Assembly: GCF_019059575.1 (NCBI RefSeq)
Contig: NW_024881693.1
Coordinates: 372,001 to 436,000 of the forward strand
From: Amphibalanus amphitrite
Taxonomy: Eukaryota; Arthropoda; Thecostraca; Balanomorpha; Balanidae
Length of the DNA stretch: 64,000 nucleotides
Reading direction: 5' to 3'
The translations under genes were made by a program, and so were the position numbers. Shown here piece by piece: positions 1 through 9,972 of this stretch; the first letter of the stretch is position 1; each line of letters starts with the position of its first letter. The notes under the pieces are model-generated. The model was not told the origin of the DNA and searched no databases. It was given only the letters and a program-made list of their open reading frames with translations.

Positions 1-428
1 AAGATTTCATCAGAAAGCCTTATAGCGCTTCGGGGCCGACATCGCGAGTGCTGAGCTCTAAATAGCCAAATTTCTTTCAATTATTTCTCGTGGTCCCCAA
101 CAAACACTTTAAACAGTTACCGGAAATTCCTCTAGCGAACAGCGTTGCCAGTTCTCAGAAATAAATTTATTCTAAATGCATGACGATGAAAAACGACACA
201 CTAAAATAATGACTTATAATTAATAAAAATTTATTTTGTTTTAAAAAGAAGGGAATAGGAAATATAACTTGCCTTTCTCATGCATAATTTCTCGTACTTT
301 CATGACCAATGAAGCTATTTAATTGCCAAAATCGGTTAGAAGCTTTCTCTGATAGAAAATAATATTATTAAATCATTAAGAAGTGATACTTGTAAAAATT
401 ATTGGGATATTTGTTCTTTTAAAAAGCG
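1..428. other. AT-rich intergenic stretch
   Basis: AT-rich sequence with no ORF or repeat that I can support. It leads into the BEN-like fragment at 429. Confidence 0.5.
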
Positions 429-716
429 ATGAAAACAAACATATTTTCAAAAATGCCGGCGCTGCGTGAAACGCTGCGTTGTTGTTGGCGCTTCATTGCG
501 GTTGAGATGTACGCCTATGTACATTTCCTGAAGGATGGTGTGAAACGTGTGGTGCATAGCAGTGACATCAAGGACTTTTTCCCCAAAAATGTGCAAGATT
601 TCGACCCAAGTCTGCCCGTGAAGGTCCTCTGGAGAGGTTTCCGTGATGAGATTCCGACATCGTCTGCGGAGAGATACAAGGGGCTGATCCTGAAATTAGG
701 ATGTGAGGCAAAATAA
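429..716 (+). CDS. Short ORF resembling the N-terminal module of BEN-domain proteins, probably a fragment
   Basis: The ORF encodes 95 residues. From the internal Met at about codon 27 the protein reads MYAYVHFLKDGVKRVVHSSD, followed by IKDFFPKNVQDFDP and, near the end, RYKGLILKLG. This order (YA.V.FL.D, then V..S.IKDF.PK.V.DFD, then YK..IL.LG) is what I recall from the N-terminal module of BEN-domain proteins that are amplified in some arthropod genomes. The BEN domain itself is absent: the frame stops right after the module and AT-rich sequence follows. It may be a first exon, a truncated copy or a pseudogene. No splice donor was identified with confidence. The match is by memory of the motif, so the family name is tentative. 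Confidence 0.35.
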   Translation: MKTNIFSKMPALRETLRCCWRFIAVEMYAYVHFLKDGVKRVVHSSDIKDFFPKNVQDFDPSLPVKVLWRGFRDEIPTSSAERYKGLILKLGCEAK

Positions 717-898
717 AACGAAATTGGTAAAATTTTTGGGGGATAAATTATTTGTGCCACCGAAATTATAAGCATCTGTCACCGAAATAGAGAAAGTAAC
801 GTGACCGGACACTTTTTCGTCTAGCAGCACTTTTTCGTCCGATTTATTTCCGTTGTAGCTGTTTAGGCTAGGACTTTAGGCAGTGACTATCAGAATTC

Positions 899-940
899 CT
901 GAAACAGTCGCGCCATCAATTGATGGCGCGACTGTTTCAG
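899..940. repeat. 42-bp perfect palindrome
   Basis: The two 21-nt arms are exact reverse complements with no spacer; the centre lies between 919 and 920 at CAATTG. The last arm runs straight into the CCATCAGA minisatellite. It could fold into a cruciform or an RNA hairpin. No known function is visible. Confidence 0.95.
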
Positions 941-941
941 A

Positions 942-1095
942 ACCGTCAGACCATCAGAAACCATCAGACCATCACAAACCATCAGACCATCACAAACCAC
1001 CAGACCCCTGAACCATCAGAAACCATCAGACCATCAGAAACCATCAGACCATCAGACCAGTGGGCCAATTTCCATGCACCATCAGACCATCAGAA
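942..1095. repeat. CCATCAGA-type minisatellite
   Basis: Tandem, slightly varied units of the form ACCATCAGA(AA/CC) or ACCATCACAA repeat about a dozen times. The short ORF across it (His-Gln-Thr repeats) is a by-product of the repeat and is not a gene. Confidence 0.85.
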
Positions 1096-1154
1096 AAATC
1101 CTGATGGTTTTTTTCCTAGGGTATGTTTGCCGACATCACTTTCCTGCCGTGGTG

Positions 1155-1202
1155 TGACGTCATTTTCGCTGGATGACGTCATTTGTGTGCCATGTGACGT
1201 CA
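1155..1202. promoter_or_regulatory. Cluster of three palindromic CRE octamers
   Basis: TGACGTCA occurs exactly at 1155-1162, 1174-1181 and 1195-1202, spaced 19 and 21 bp start to start, about two helical turns apart. TGACGTCA is the full binding site of CREB/ATF bZIP factors. A GC-rich stretch follows (about 1260-1700), with a good splice donor (GTGAGT) at about 1809. The cluster may therefore be the promoter of a non-coding first exon, possibly for the glutathione reductase gene downstream. The sites are seen directly; the promoter role is inference. Confidence 0.5.
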
Positions 1203-2566
1203 CGTTCAGCGGGGCTGTTCATTGATCTCGCGGTGTGTATAACTGGGACAATCTGGCTGCTGTGTGTCCGCTGGTGTTTTGTTTGGATCTGTCGCCACGG
1301 TACACAGATCCGCCCGGCTGGGTCGACCTGGTCCTGGTCCTGTTCGATTGGTCCTGGTCCGGAGTGGTCCGCGGACCGGACCTGCCGCCGGGCGCAGCGG
1401 AAATATCACCGGTACCGTCCTCAGTATGCGTCGGTCAGTGTCTGCGTACGCCGCTTTCTAGACGTGTTCCTAGCCGTAAGCTCGCGCGATGTCGGCCCCC
1501 GACCCCGGGCGGCGGCGGTGTGATGCTGCTGTTCGGGACTCGGAGTCCTGTTGTCCTCAGTCGCAGTCTTCCGGCGGTCCGCTGGGACGGCAGTGGTGCG
1601 CGACAGACCGGCCGGCCGCCGTTCGATGTGGTGTGCCGCGGACGGTCCGCGATCCGGACCGTGAGACACTGGCGGTCTGCAGCGATCGACCAGTGCCGAC
1701 GGCCGAATGTATGTGGCCCCAGAGTACCTCTGTGTTATCATTTCCATTGTGGCGAAGAATACACATATTTTCGTGTTGGTTATGCACATTTTGCTTCAAA
1801 CTATTCGACGTGAGTCTTGAGATTTTACGTCAAAGAAGTATTTTCGGGACTAGGTCATAATAGAAGGAAGGGAACCTAACATTGCAGCTTCCCTAGATTC
1901 CTCATGAAATGCCCAAAAATTTAAGTAAATGTGAAGTATTGCGAAATCTTAGTTTATTATCTCCTAAACTGAGCTTCTTAGCGAAAATAAAGCGCTGTTT
2001 ATTGTAAACTTACTTATTGCTTTGTTTTGTCGCCAACCATAATAAATTGCTGCCAGTGACTTCTATAGACATGTTCGGTGTGGCGCATTTTTGCCCGTTA
2101 AAATAAATCAAAAATGTGATTTTTTAAATCAGGGACTGAATCAATATAATTTTTAATACGTTAAAGATGGCAGAGGAATGAAAATGCATCACAGCAGCAA
2201 ACCAAGCAGAAATAAACCGAACCTCATCCCAATATTTTTATGAAGTCTCTAGCTACTTGAGACTTTTTTAGAATTACCTTGTATTTACATTTATGACGAC
2301 CTTGAGCTATAATATACAGAGACGGGGGCGGCGCGGGTTAGATAATATTGTTTTTTCGTAATTGCTCGCTTGTTAGCATTTATTTGCCTTTTGTACGTTA
2401 ATATATTTATTATATTACTCCTTTGGTATCACCACAGCTGGAGTTGCTACTCACGCTATCTGTCCTTTTCGTTCCAGCCCAGAACAGCCATTTCACCGTG
2501 ACTTGGCAGATGTGGTGGTCTCGTGGTCTGCTGATAAAAGGTGAAACTCACTTGTGGTAGTCAGAT
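1203..2566. other. GC-rich island then AT-rich spacer, no gene
   Basis: About 1260-1700 is GC- and CpG-rich with overlapping ORFs on both strands, none resembling a known protein. About 1860-2450 is AT-rich and without features. A possible donor at about 1809 is the only gene-like signal. Confidence 0.4.
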
Positions 2567-3043
2567 GTTAAAGGGACCCTCCCACCTTAACATTAGTTTT
2601 GAGTTGAGATAGCCAAGTTTGCGGCCAGGCTCAGAAACCACCATTTATCCTGGTCGCAACCCCCGCAGCTTTATGGTGTTCAAGAAATTTCTTCCCTTTA
2701 CTTGCAGGGTGGGACCAGCGTGGTCCCTATCTCTTAACCATTGTGGGAATCTGATGACGTCATCAGGCTTTCGAACGTCCGTTTAATGTTTGACTAAAAC
2801 GTTTTGTAGCACGTGGTGGTATATGCTGCTTTGCGCGCAACAAATGCCGCACTTTCAAATAAAGTCGCTAGGAACAGCGGAGATCCCAAAAAGTAAACAA
2901 AAGTAAAAGTATAATATCTTGAAAACCGGTGAATATTTTTCGATGAAATTTGGTAGATATTCGTTTTTGCTCTTTCTGAACCGAGCGACATCACTTTCAA
3001 GCCAATTCATTAACTTTTTTGAAGGTGGGAGGGTCCCTTTAAC
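2567..3043. mobile_element. TTAA-flanked short transposon with terminal inverted repeats
   Basis: A 22-nt sequence at 2567-2588 returns as its exact reverse complement at 3022-3043. Each copy contains TTAA (2568-2571 and 3039-3042) directly outside AGGGACCCTCCCACCTT. That gives a 467-bp body (2572-3038) with 17-bp inverted ends and a TTAA target duplication, the insertion signature of piggyBac and Kolobok transposons. No transposase is encoded, so it is non-autonomous. Its right end overlaps the 5' part of the glutathione reductase reading frame. Confidence 0.7.
2751..2766. promoter_or_regulatory. 16-bp palindrome with a CRE octamer
   Basis: CTGATGACGTCATCAG is a perfect palindrome containing TGACGTCA (2755-2762). 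It lies inside the TTAA element and 318-333 bp upstream of the likely glutathione reductase start. A bZIP site delivered by a transposon is possible; activity is unknown. Confidence 0.4.
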
Positions 3044-3083
3044 TAGTGTGTTAGGGAGGCAATTCACCAGAAAATTTGCAAGC

Positions 3084-4439
3084 ATGGCTCCTACCATGCA
3101 TAAGTTCGATTATCTTGTTATTGGTGGAGGGTCTGGTGGCATTGCCAGTGCAAGAAGAGCTGCTGAATTTGGTGTGAAAGTTGGATTGATTGAAAATTCA
3201 GCTCTTGGAGGAACATGTGTGAATGTTGGATGCGTGCCAAAGAAGATCATGTTCAATGCTGCTATGCATGCAGAGGCACTACAGTACCATAAGGACTTTG
3301 GGTTTGATGTTGCTCCAGCACCCTTCAACTGGGCAGAGGTGAAGAAAAAGAGGGATGCGTACATTCAAAAGCTGAATGGCATTTATGAAAACAACCTGAA
3401 CAACTCCAAGGTGGAGATAATCAGAGGAAAAGCCATGTTTGTTGGTGAGAAAACTGTGGAAGTCAATGGTCAGACCTACTTTGGGGAACATGTGCTGATT
3501 GCCACTGGAGGCAGGCCATCAGATCCAGGTGCCCCAGGAGCTGAATATGGAATCAACAGTGATGGGTTCTTTGAGCTGGAGCACCTACCTAAGCGAAGTT
3601 TTGTAGTCGGTGCTGGCTATATTGCAATTGAGATGGCCGGCATCCTCAAAACCCTTGGCTCGGATGTCACCTTGATGATCCGACACGAAAAGGTCCTGAG
3701 AACATTTGACAGCCTGATCAGTGATGTCATCACAGATGAGCTGGAGCACATCGGCATCAACATGCTGAAGAACGATGGCTTTGTCAGAGCAACCAAGGAT
3801 GACCAGGGCACGCTCACTGTCACCACCAAGAATGGACACAGCATCTCGGGAGTGGACTGTCTGCTGTTCGCCATCGGACGTGACCCGAACGTGGAGCTGG
3901 ACCTGGACAAGACCGGCGTCACCCTGGAGAAGGGTCACATCAAGGTGGACGCCTTCCAGAACACCTCGGCACCGGGCGTGTACGCGCTGGGCGACGTGTG
4001 CGGCCGCGCGCTGCTCACCCCCGTGGCGATCGCCGCCGGCCGCCGCCTGGCGCACCGGCTGTTCGACGGCAAGACGGATCTGAAGCTCGACTACAACAAC
4101 ATCCCGTCTGTGGTGTTCTCGCACCCGCCGAGCGGCTCGGTCGGGCTGACTGAGCGCGAGGCGCGCGACAAGTTCGGCGACGCGGCCGTGCGCGTGTACC
4201 GCAGCTCGTTCGCCCCACTCTACTACGCGCTGAGCGAGCGCAAGGTGAAGACGCACATGAAGCTGGTGTGCGCCGGCGACGAGCAGCGCGTGGTTGGCCT
4301 GCACATGGTCGGCCAGGCCGTGGACGAGATGCTGCAGGGCTTCGCCGTGGCGGTGAAGATGGGCGCCACCAAGGCGCAGTTCGACGACTGCGTGGCGATC
4401 CACCCGACCTCGGCCGAGGAGCTGGTCACCATGCGCTGA
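3084..4439 (+). CDS. GSR: Glutathione reductase (NADPH), intronless
   Basis: Flavoprotein disulfide reductase that regenerates GSH from GSSG with NADPH. From Met at 3084 it is 451 aa. It has the FAD-binding GGGSGG (residues 14-19), the redox disulfide C45-VNVG-C50, the NADPH-binding GAG (about 176-178), the MIRH/KVLR residues that read the NADPH phosphate, the second FAD motif ALGDVCGR, and a C-terminal [12 protein letters not shown] with the catalytic His-Glu pair. There is no Gly-Cys-Sec/Cys-Gly tail, so it is not thioredoxin reductase. The frame is open back to 2919 with no intron anywhere. The 3084 start was chosen because homology begins there; the residues just before it (RQFTRKFAS) look like a mitochondrial leader and may be used. 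Third codon positions are AT-leaning up to about 3840 and almost all G/C after that. Confidence 0.93.
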   Translation: MAPTMHKFDYLVIGGGSGGIASARRAAEFGVKVGLIENSALGGTCVNVGCVPKKIMFNAAMHAEALQYHKDFGFDVAPAPFNWAEVKKKRDAYIQKLNGIYENNLNNSKVEIIRGKAMFVGEKTVEVNGQTYFGEHVLIATGGRPSDPGAPGAEYGINSDGFFELEHLPKRSFVVGAGYIAIEMAGILKTLGSDVTLMIRHEKVLRTFDSLISDVITDELEHIGINMLKNDGFVRATKDDQGTLTVTTKNGHSISGVDCLLFAIGRDPNVELDLDKTGVTLEKGHIKVDAFQNTSAPGVYALGDVCGRALLTPVAIAAGRRLAHRLFDGKTDLKLDYNNIPSVVFSHPPSGSVGLTEREARDKFGDAAVRVYRSSFAPLYYALSERKVKTHMKLVCAGDEQRVVGLHMVGQAVDEMLQGFAVAVKMGATKAQFDDCVAIHPTSAEELVTMR

Positions 4440-4858
4440 GCGGCGCCGGCGGCGATGGGTGCTTCTACGGAGTACAGAGCCCTGCTGGGTGCCGTCGTGG
4501 TGCTGATTTGATCAGGAGTCAGGACCAGAAGATATAGGTACCTATCCTTGGGAAACTCGATATGAGAATAGATGGCACACTTATGACTAGAACAAAATTG
4601 AAATGCATTGGTATTTTGTTGTGTAGTAACAACTGCATAGTATCTGTCCTCTTGTGCCTTGGCGTTGTTAGATGAGAGTGACCTCCATACTGGAGTTGGA
4701 TAGCATCTTATTGATGCTGCATGTATGTGAATATGTAGCTGTTGGTTTTTGGGATCGGTTAGGAGAAGATACGTTTTCCGAGTGAAATGGCTTTGAATAA
4801 TATCGTTATATTTTGTATGCCTTATTATTGTATACTGCTCATTGTTTCTCATCTGGCT

Positions 4859-4891
4859 AATAAAGGATTCTGGATATATGTGTAGAATAAA
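4859..4891 (+). terminator. Polyadenylation signals of glutathione reductase
   Basis: AATAAA occurs at 4859-4864 and again at 4886-4891, 420-450 nt after the stop codon, which suits a 3' UTR of that length. Confidence 0.6.
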
Positions 4892-7035
4892 TGTGTACCC
4901 GACAAATTACAAGAATGCTATTTTGGTTTGTCAGGCAATTGCATGCCATAATCAATCAAATATGCGAAAATGACCAGTACTATAATAACCCCGTAAACCC
5001 CCCAGTACTATAATATCCGCTTGGCGCTTATTTGTGAACAACTCGTGATCATTCAGTACCCTGCAGCAAGATCAGCATTTCATCAGTCTGTCTCTTGCTA
5101 ACTTATACGCGTGTGAGTTTGGCTTAAACTATCTGTAAGAATCTTGGCTTAGACCGCGCCCGTGCATTGCGTTGAAACCATGTTGAAACCAGGGGTTGAA
5201 ACCACCAGTTTTACGCAAAAAAAAGCTGAGCTGAATCAAAATGTATTGCATTGAAACTTGAAAGTGACGATAAAAGGACGGGATTCGTCGAAATCAAGCA
5301 TTAGGCCGAAAGGTCAAGTGTATCGCAGGTTCCTTTACTATGATAGGTCTTCGGGGGGGGGGGAGTAGTCTTCCCATCGGCTCTAGAAATAGAAAATACA
5401 TGAAAACCTAGAAAATAGCAGCAATTTAAATGAGACATGTATAACGCATTTGTTTCATTAAACATATTCATAGATGCTAAAAGCAGTTAACGAAGGATGA
5501 CTCAGGAATCGATGATTGGCTAACTGACATGTGAAAGCACGAACTTTCACATTGTCAGCTTGTTATTGAACATAAAGTTGTTACTTTTACCCAATTTGTC
5601 GTCAACAACTGCAACCTAGGTTATATTATGGCCTTGAACCTAGATAACATATTGATGTTCCTGGTTGATATTACAGTCAAGATACCTATAAGAAACCTAT
5701 AAGATACCTATAAGATTACAGTTGGAATTCAATTGAACTTTAAGTCTTGCAAGACTCTGACAAGGTAAGGATTTGGATTGCACCAGATTGCACTTGGTCG
5801 AATCTTGATCTTGGCAGGGTACCTAAGGCTAGATATGGATTTCGAAGGTGGACGTTCGGGGGAGCCGCGAGCCGGCAGGTTAATAATAGTGAGCACGTAT
5901 TTTGAGACTGCAGAACAAGTTGTGGCACTTTTTGATAATATTGTTCCAAATTCTTGGAGGTTGTTGATTATTATATTCTGTAGGCAGTAGTTTTTAAACA
6001 TGTGGGTAATTCAGATTTCAGGAATGCACACTGCTGTAATTGCAAAATATGCCCCGCGTCCACCTCTCAGGAGTGGTCAACATCTTGAAGGATCATCTGT
6101 TCTGAGTTCTGATGCTGATGTATCTAAGAAAAATATTACTGGAGAAATAACTAGAACAATTTGCTTGAGGTTTTCTTCTCCTGGTTGAGTGGTGGCTACT
6201 GGGTGGTGGGTGCTACTGAGGTACCTAGGTAATAAGGTCAAGCTTATCCATGCAATAGGAGGAAATCACCCAAATCACCCACAGATGCTAGAAGTATGAG
6301 TAGTGAGTACCTACCTATATCAATCTGAAGTAGGTAGCTCTTACCTGGGTACCTACCTACCTTTTTAAAACTACCTGGCAGATGTTGACTTGTGTCATGC
6401 ATTGCATAGTGCAATCACTGGATCAGGTTAATAATAATTGACAGCCTACCTCAGCAATGAACGGAAAATGAGGTGTGCCTACCAATTATCATATTGATAT
6501 AGATGGCGCGGTTTAGTGTTAGTTGTCACCCAGTCCAGTAGTCACTAGTCAGTACCAAGCAACAGCCAGTGGCAGTACCTATCTAAGCATTCAGCACTGC
6601 ATCACAGCCAATGCATACCTTGCATGCTCTTATGTTAAGCAATTTTTATTGCAGAGTCTTCCTTTTCTGATTTTGCTCTGCAAGGATTATATCAAGTGCT
6701 GTTGAGCTAGTTTGAGTTGCCTCATGCCTGATCCTCTAATAAACCTGGACCTGCACTTATCTGAGGCTGCTTCCTCCAGATAGCATAAAGGTTTTGTCTG
6801 ATACAAAGCCTCAGATGTTTTGAACAGATTGGCTGATGAGGCTCTGGGCAGCACTGTGTAATATTGGTGGTGTCTGCTTCCAACTCCTGCAACCACTGCT
6901 ACCGTGCTTCAGATACATTGAGGTCAGAGTCCAGTCCTGTGAGATACAGGCATTCTCAGGCATCATGCTGCAGGCTAATGGATGGGTGAATAACACCTCT
7001 CAGGGCGAGCTGCATTCCTATGGTTGCTTTGGTCT
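4892..7035. other. Intergenic, small repeats only
   Basis: No supported gene. It holds short direct repeats: GTTGAAACCA-like at about 5172-5205, CCTATAAGA at about 5685-5716, and TACC(T)-rich stretches at about 6220-6370. It also has a G run at about 5347. Confidence 0.5.
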
Positions 7036-7039
7036 TTAA

Positions 7040-8216
7040 CCCGCGCACGGCTGGGGGTCCACGCCCATGTATTTCCACGCCCTGCTGGGGGGGGGGGGGT
7101 GTTTGAACACCCCCCCTTGTAACTCGGCTCCTGGTCCACGGAGCGATACGCGGAAGGCGGCGTTCGAAAGAGCGTCGAAAATAATGGCGAAATCACTTCA
7201 GTCAATTTTTTGATCAGGTCAAAGGTCAGGTCACCAGAGGTCATTGAAGGCAAAATTTCGCCGATTTCCAGGTCGAATGTCGAAAATTTCCAAGAAGCCA
7301 ACGCATAACTCGGGAACCAATAGAGCTACAGCGCCGCGGAAAAGCGTATTCGATAGCCCTATTACGCTTTTTCTGAGTAATTACCTCAGATTTGACCTAA
7401 CGTCAACGGTTTTGCCTGCAGGGGGCAAAAACTGCAAAAATAGCCGATTTTTTTCGGAAACAGTTTTTCTGCAATAACTTTTGACCCAAGCCTTGTACGA
7501 GCTTACTTTCACCGGCATCGTGTTCCTCTCGTCAAGACGCATCGAATGAACTATAACTTGACCTTGGAAGGTCAACTTGAAAATTTGACCTCAGGTCAAG
7601 GTCATGACCTGACCGGAAAGGGTCATGTTGCATATCATTCGATCCGTATCGTCGAGCTGAACACATCTAATGCGTTTTCATCGCTCTAGCATGCCTCTAT
7701 CAAAAGTTATTTGCGAAAAACTGTTAGAAACCATTCGTGACCTAAGATGACCTCAGGGCGTAAACAAGGGTCACGGACACCATTTTCATGTTCAGTTTGT
7801 CTAAACCACTTGTAATTCGGTGTTTGGGAGTGTTTATAAAGTCTTTCGTCCAAAAGAGGCGCATTTCAATTTTCTCCCATTGACTTATAATGGGGAGGTC
7901 GCAAAATTGACCTGACCTTAGGTCATCGATATCAAAATTCTGAGATATACATTTTGTACATGCTATTGCTCTTAGCAATCGCTGAAAGTTTCAAAGCGAT
8001 CGGTCACTCGGTGTAGCTATGACAGACATTAAAACTTTTTATGAGGTGAGGTCGCTTCAAGTGACCTGGTGACCTGACCTTGAATGACCTGGGTCTGAGA
8101 TTTTCACAACAAGTGTAGAATTGATGTATGATAAGGTGGAGCGCCGCCGTTTTTGAGATATTCGCGAAAAACCACAAGGGGGGTGTTCAAACCCCCCCCC
8201 CCCAGCAGAGCGCGGG
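7040..8216. mobile_element. TTAA-flanked non-autonomous element, copy 1, rich in AGGTCA half-sites
   Basis: TTAA at 7036-7039 is followed by CCCGCGC, and GCGCGGG at 8210-8216 is followed by TTAA at 8217-8220. Inside both ends lie CTGCTGG, a G run, a (TG)TTTGAACACCCCCC segment and TTGT in mirrored order; the left end has about 40 extra nt. TTAA duplication with ends starting CCC fits a piggyBac-type element. No transposase is present. The interior contains 20 exact AGGTCA/TGACCT hexamers, for example at 7216, 7223, 7228, 7238, 7593, 7599, 7908, 7913, 7920 and four at 8062-8090. The interior is related, in the same orientation, to 18.78-19.66 kb. Confidence 0.75.
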
Positions 8217-8220
8217 TTAA

Positions 8221-9740
8221 CAGACATAATTTCTGTTCTAAAACTGCTCTTGTAGGTAGCGAATTCCATGCTGCCCACCCCCTCTCTTCTCTCTCCCCCC
8301 TGCCATTTCATATTTCTCTTGTTTGTCCCTTTTTTACCTTCTGGCTCCCATTCCGTTATATACCTAGTTACCTACATACACATAGCCCAGATTTTGAAGT
8401 CACTGTTCACTGATTCATATATGCCATTCCAAGACAACAGTCCTTCCATTCTAACTGCTTTGGCTAGCTTCAAGCTTGCCATGCTCAGTTCCTGGCTGCT
8501 TTGCATGCGTGTAATTCTTTTTTTATTTAATGGCTGTATTTAGCAAGGGCGCCAACCAGAACGACTTTCAGGTAAAATTATCCAGTCTTATGTGGAATGT
8601 GGAAAGACACAAAGCAGATCCCTTTGGTCTTTTGGGCACGAGAGGGACCTGAATGAGAATTGGTCAGTCATTCCAAGATTCTTGGTAACGAGTAATTTTG
8701 TTTCGAACTATCTCATTCCATTTCAAAGTCCCAGGGCGGTTATTTCTGCAACTTTTCCTCATATGTGATATTGAGTACGGCACAGTCGATCCACATTTTT
8801 GTCCGCTCCTAACCTGAGTACGGGTGTTTCGTGTCCTTCTGCCCATAGCCAGCGTGCTTTCCTGCACTTCAGACTTTCGGAGACGCCATTGAGCAACTTT
8901 GTTTGTTTTCTTGGTTGTTTAACGACGCATCAGTCAGACTTGACTATTAGCGTCGGTTCTTCTTATTCGTCTTGCTGTTCTTCCATTGAGCAACTGAGCA
9001 TATCAGAACCTACAAAGTGAGGAGATTCTCTCGTTTGTATTAGGTATCTCAAGCACATGCTTTGACGCTTGGTGTATTCAGCACGCTATCTCTGCCCGGC
9101 TGATAGTCATGCTTAGACGCAGAGTAGTTTGACTTTATCAACGTCGACGAGCTGGGTATTACGGGTTTTTACTACCACTTAGTGATTAGGAGGTCCCGCA
9201 TCCCGCACCCCTTCCCCTCCCCGTCGGCTGTTCATTGAGCTGACCAACGATGCAGACAGATATTGGACTTTGTCCCCGTCGGGGTAAGATATCACCGTGT
9301 GAAGTAAACAGAGTGGCCGATTTTATCCATAGTTACAGGTCCGGCGAGACCAAGACGACAGCGTTGAGGAATGAGGATGAGCGCCAAATAGTTGCTAAAT
9401 CAGCCAGATGTTTGATGGCGTGTAGGTAATTGTGGTTTTAAGGGGATAAGTTTGGGTTTCTTTATGACCTTGTTTGTGTGGCGTCTCCCACAATAATAAC
9501 GTCCAGCTGCGCTATTCATGTTCTTAAAATAATTGAGGCTTATGACCGCCTCAATCAACAGGTCTCTTTATACCGTGAATCGACAGCTGTGGCTGCTGCA
9601 GGGGGGTGGTCGTAACCGGGCCGAAAACTGGCCGCTCTAGAGGCGCGCCTCCGCCCCGCCTCCCTCAGCCGTCAGCCGGCGTCGTGCCGCGGCCGCCGGG
9701 CTGGCAGACCCCCACCCCAGTACGTCGGTAGCTGCGCCCA
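8221..9740. other. Intergenic, no gene seen
   Basis: Nothing resembles a known protein. It ends in a GC-rich stretch (about 9625-9740) that probably belongs to the promoter at 9747. Confidence 0.5.
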
Positions 9741-9746
9741 AGGCCC

Positions 9747-9780
9747 TATATACCACCGCCCCGCTGAGACACACCAGACT
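9747..9780 (+). promoter_or_regulatory. TATA promoter, probably of CROT
   Basis: TATATA at 9747-9752 lies after a GC-rich stretch. An initiator-like CCAGAC sits about 28-30 bp downstream (A at 9776). The first coding exon of CROT is about 4 kb downstream on the same strand and nothing else on this strand lies between, so I assign the promoter to CROT by position. Confidence 0.5.
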
Positions 9781-9972
9781 TCCCGGTGACGGTCGCAGCT
9801 GTTTCCCTGGTTGTTTTGGCAGGTGTTGGTGTCTTATTTAGGAAGTTCGTTCGATCGCCGTGTGTGCGATAGTGCTGCTTTGCTTGTGACGGATTATTGC
9901 ATGGGAGGACTGCGTTACACGTCAGACTAGTTGCAGACTCCTCGGACCAGCGCAGACGTGTTGGTGGTCGTT
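9776..9972 (+). other. Probable non-coding exon 1 of CROT
   Basis: From the predicted start at 9776 the sequence runs to a consensus donor GTGAGTAC at 9973. It contains one small ORF, ATG at 9901 to TAG at 9928-9930 (9 codons), which would be an upstream ORF. The next exon would start at an acceptor such as 13732-13733. Evidence is splice consensus and position only. Confidence 0.4.

Noticed and set aside
1235-1813. 192-codon ORF and several overlapping ORFs in the GC island
   Set aside because: Frames are open on both strands because of composition; no domain and no start context stand out.
3084-4439. Thioredoxin reductase reading through the TGA stop as selenocysteine
   Set aside because: The C-terminus ends [12 protein letters not shown] as in glutathione reductase, and the codons after TGA do not encode a Gly-Cys-Sec-Gly tail.
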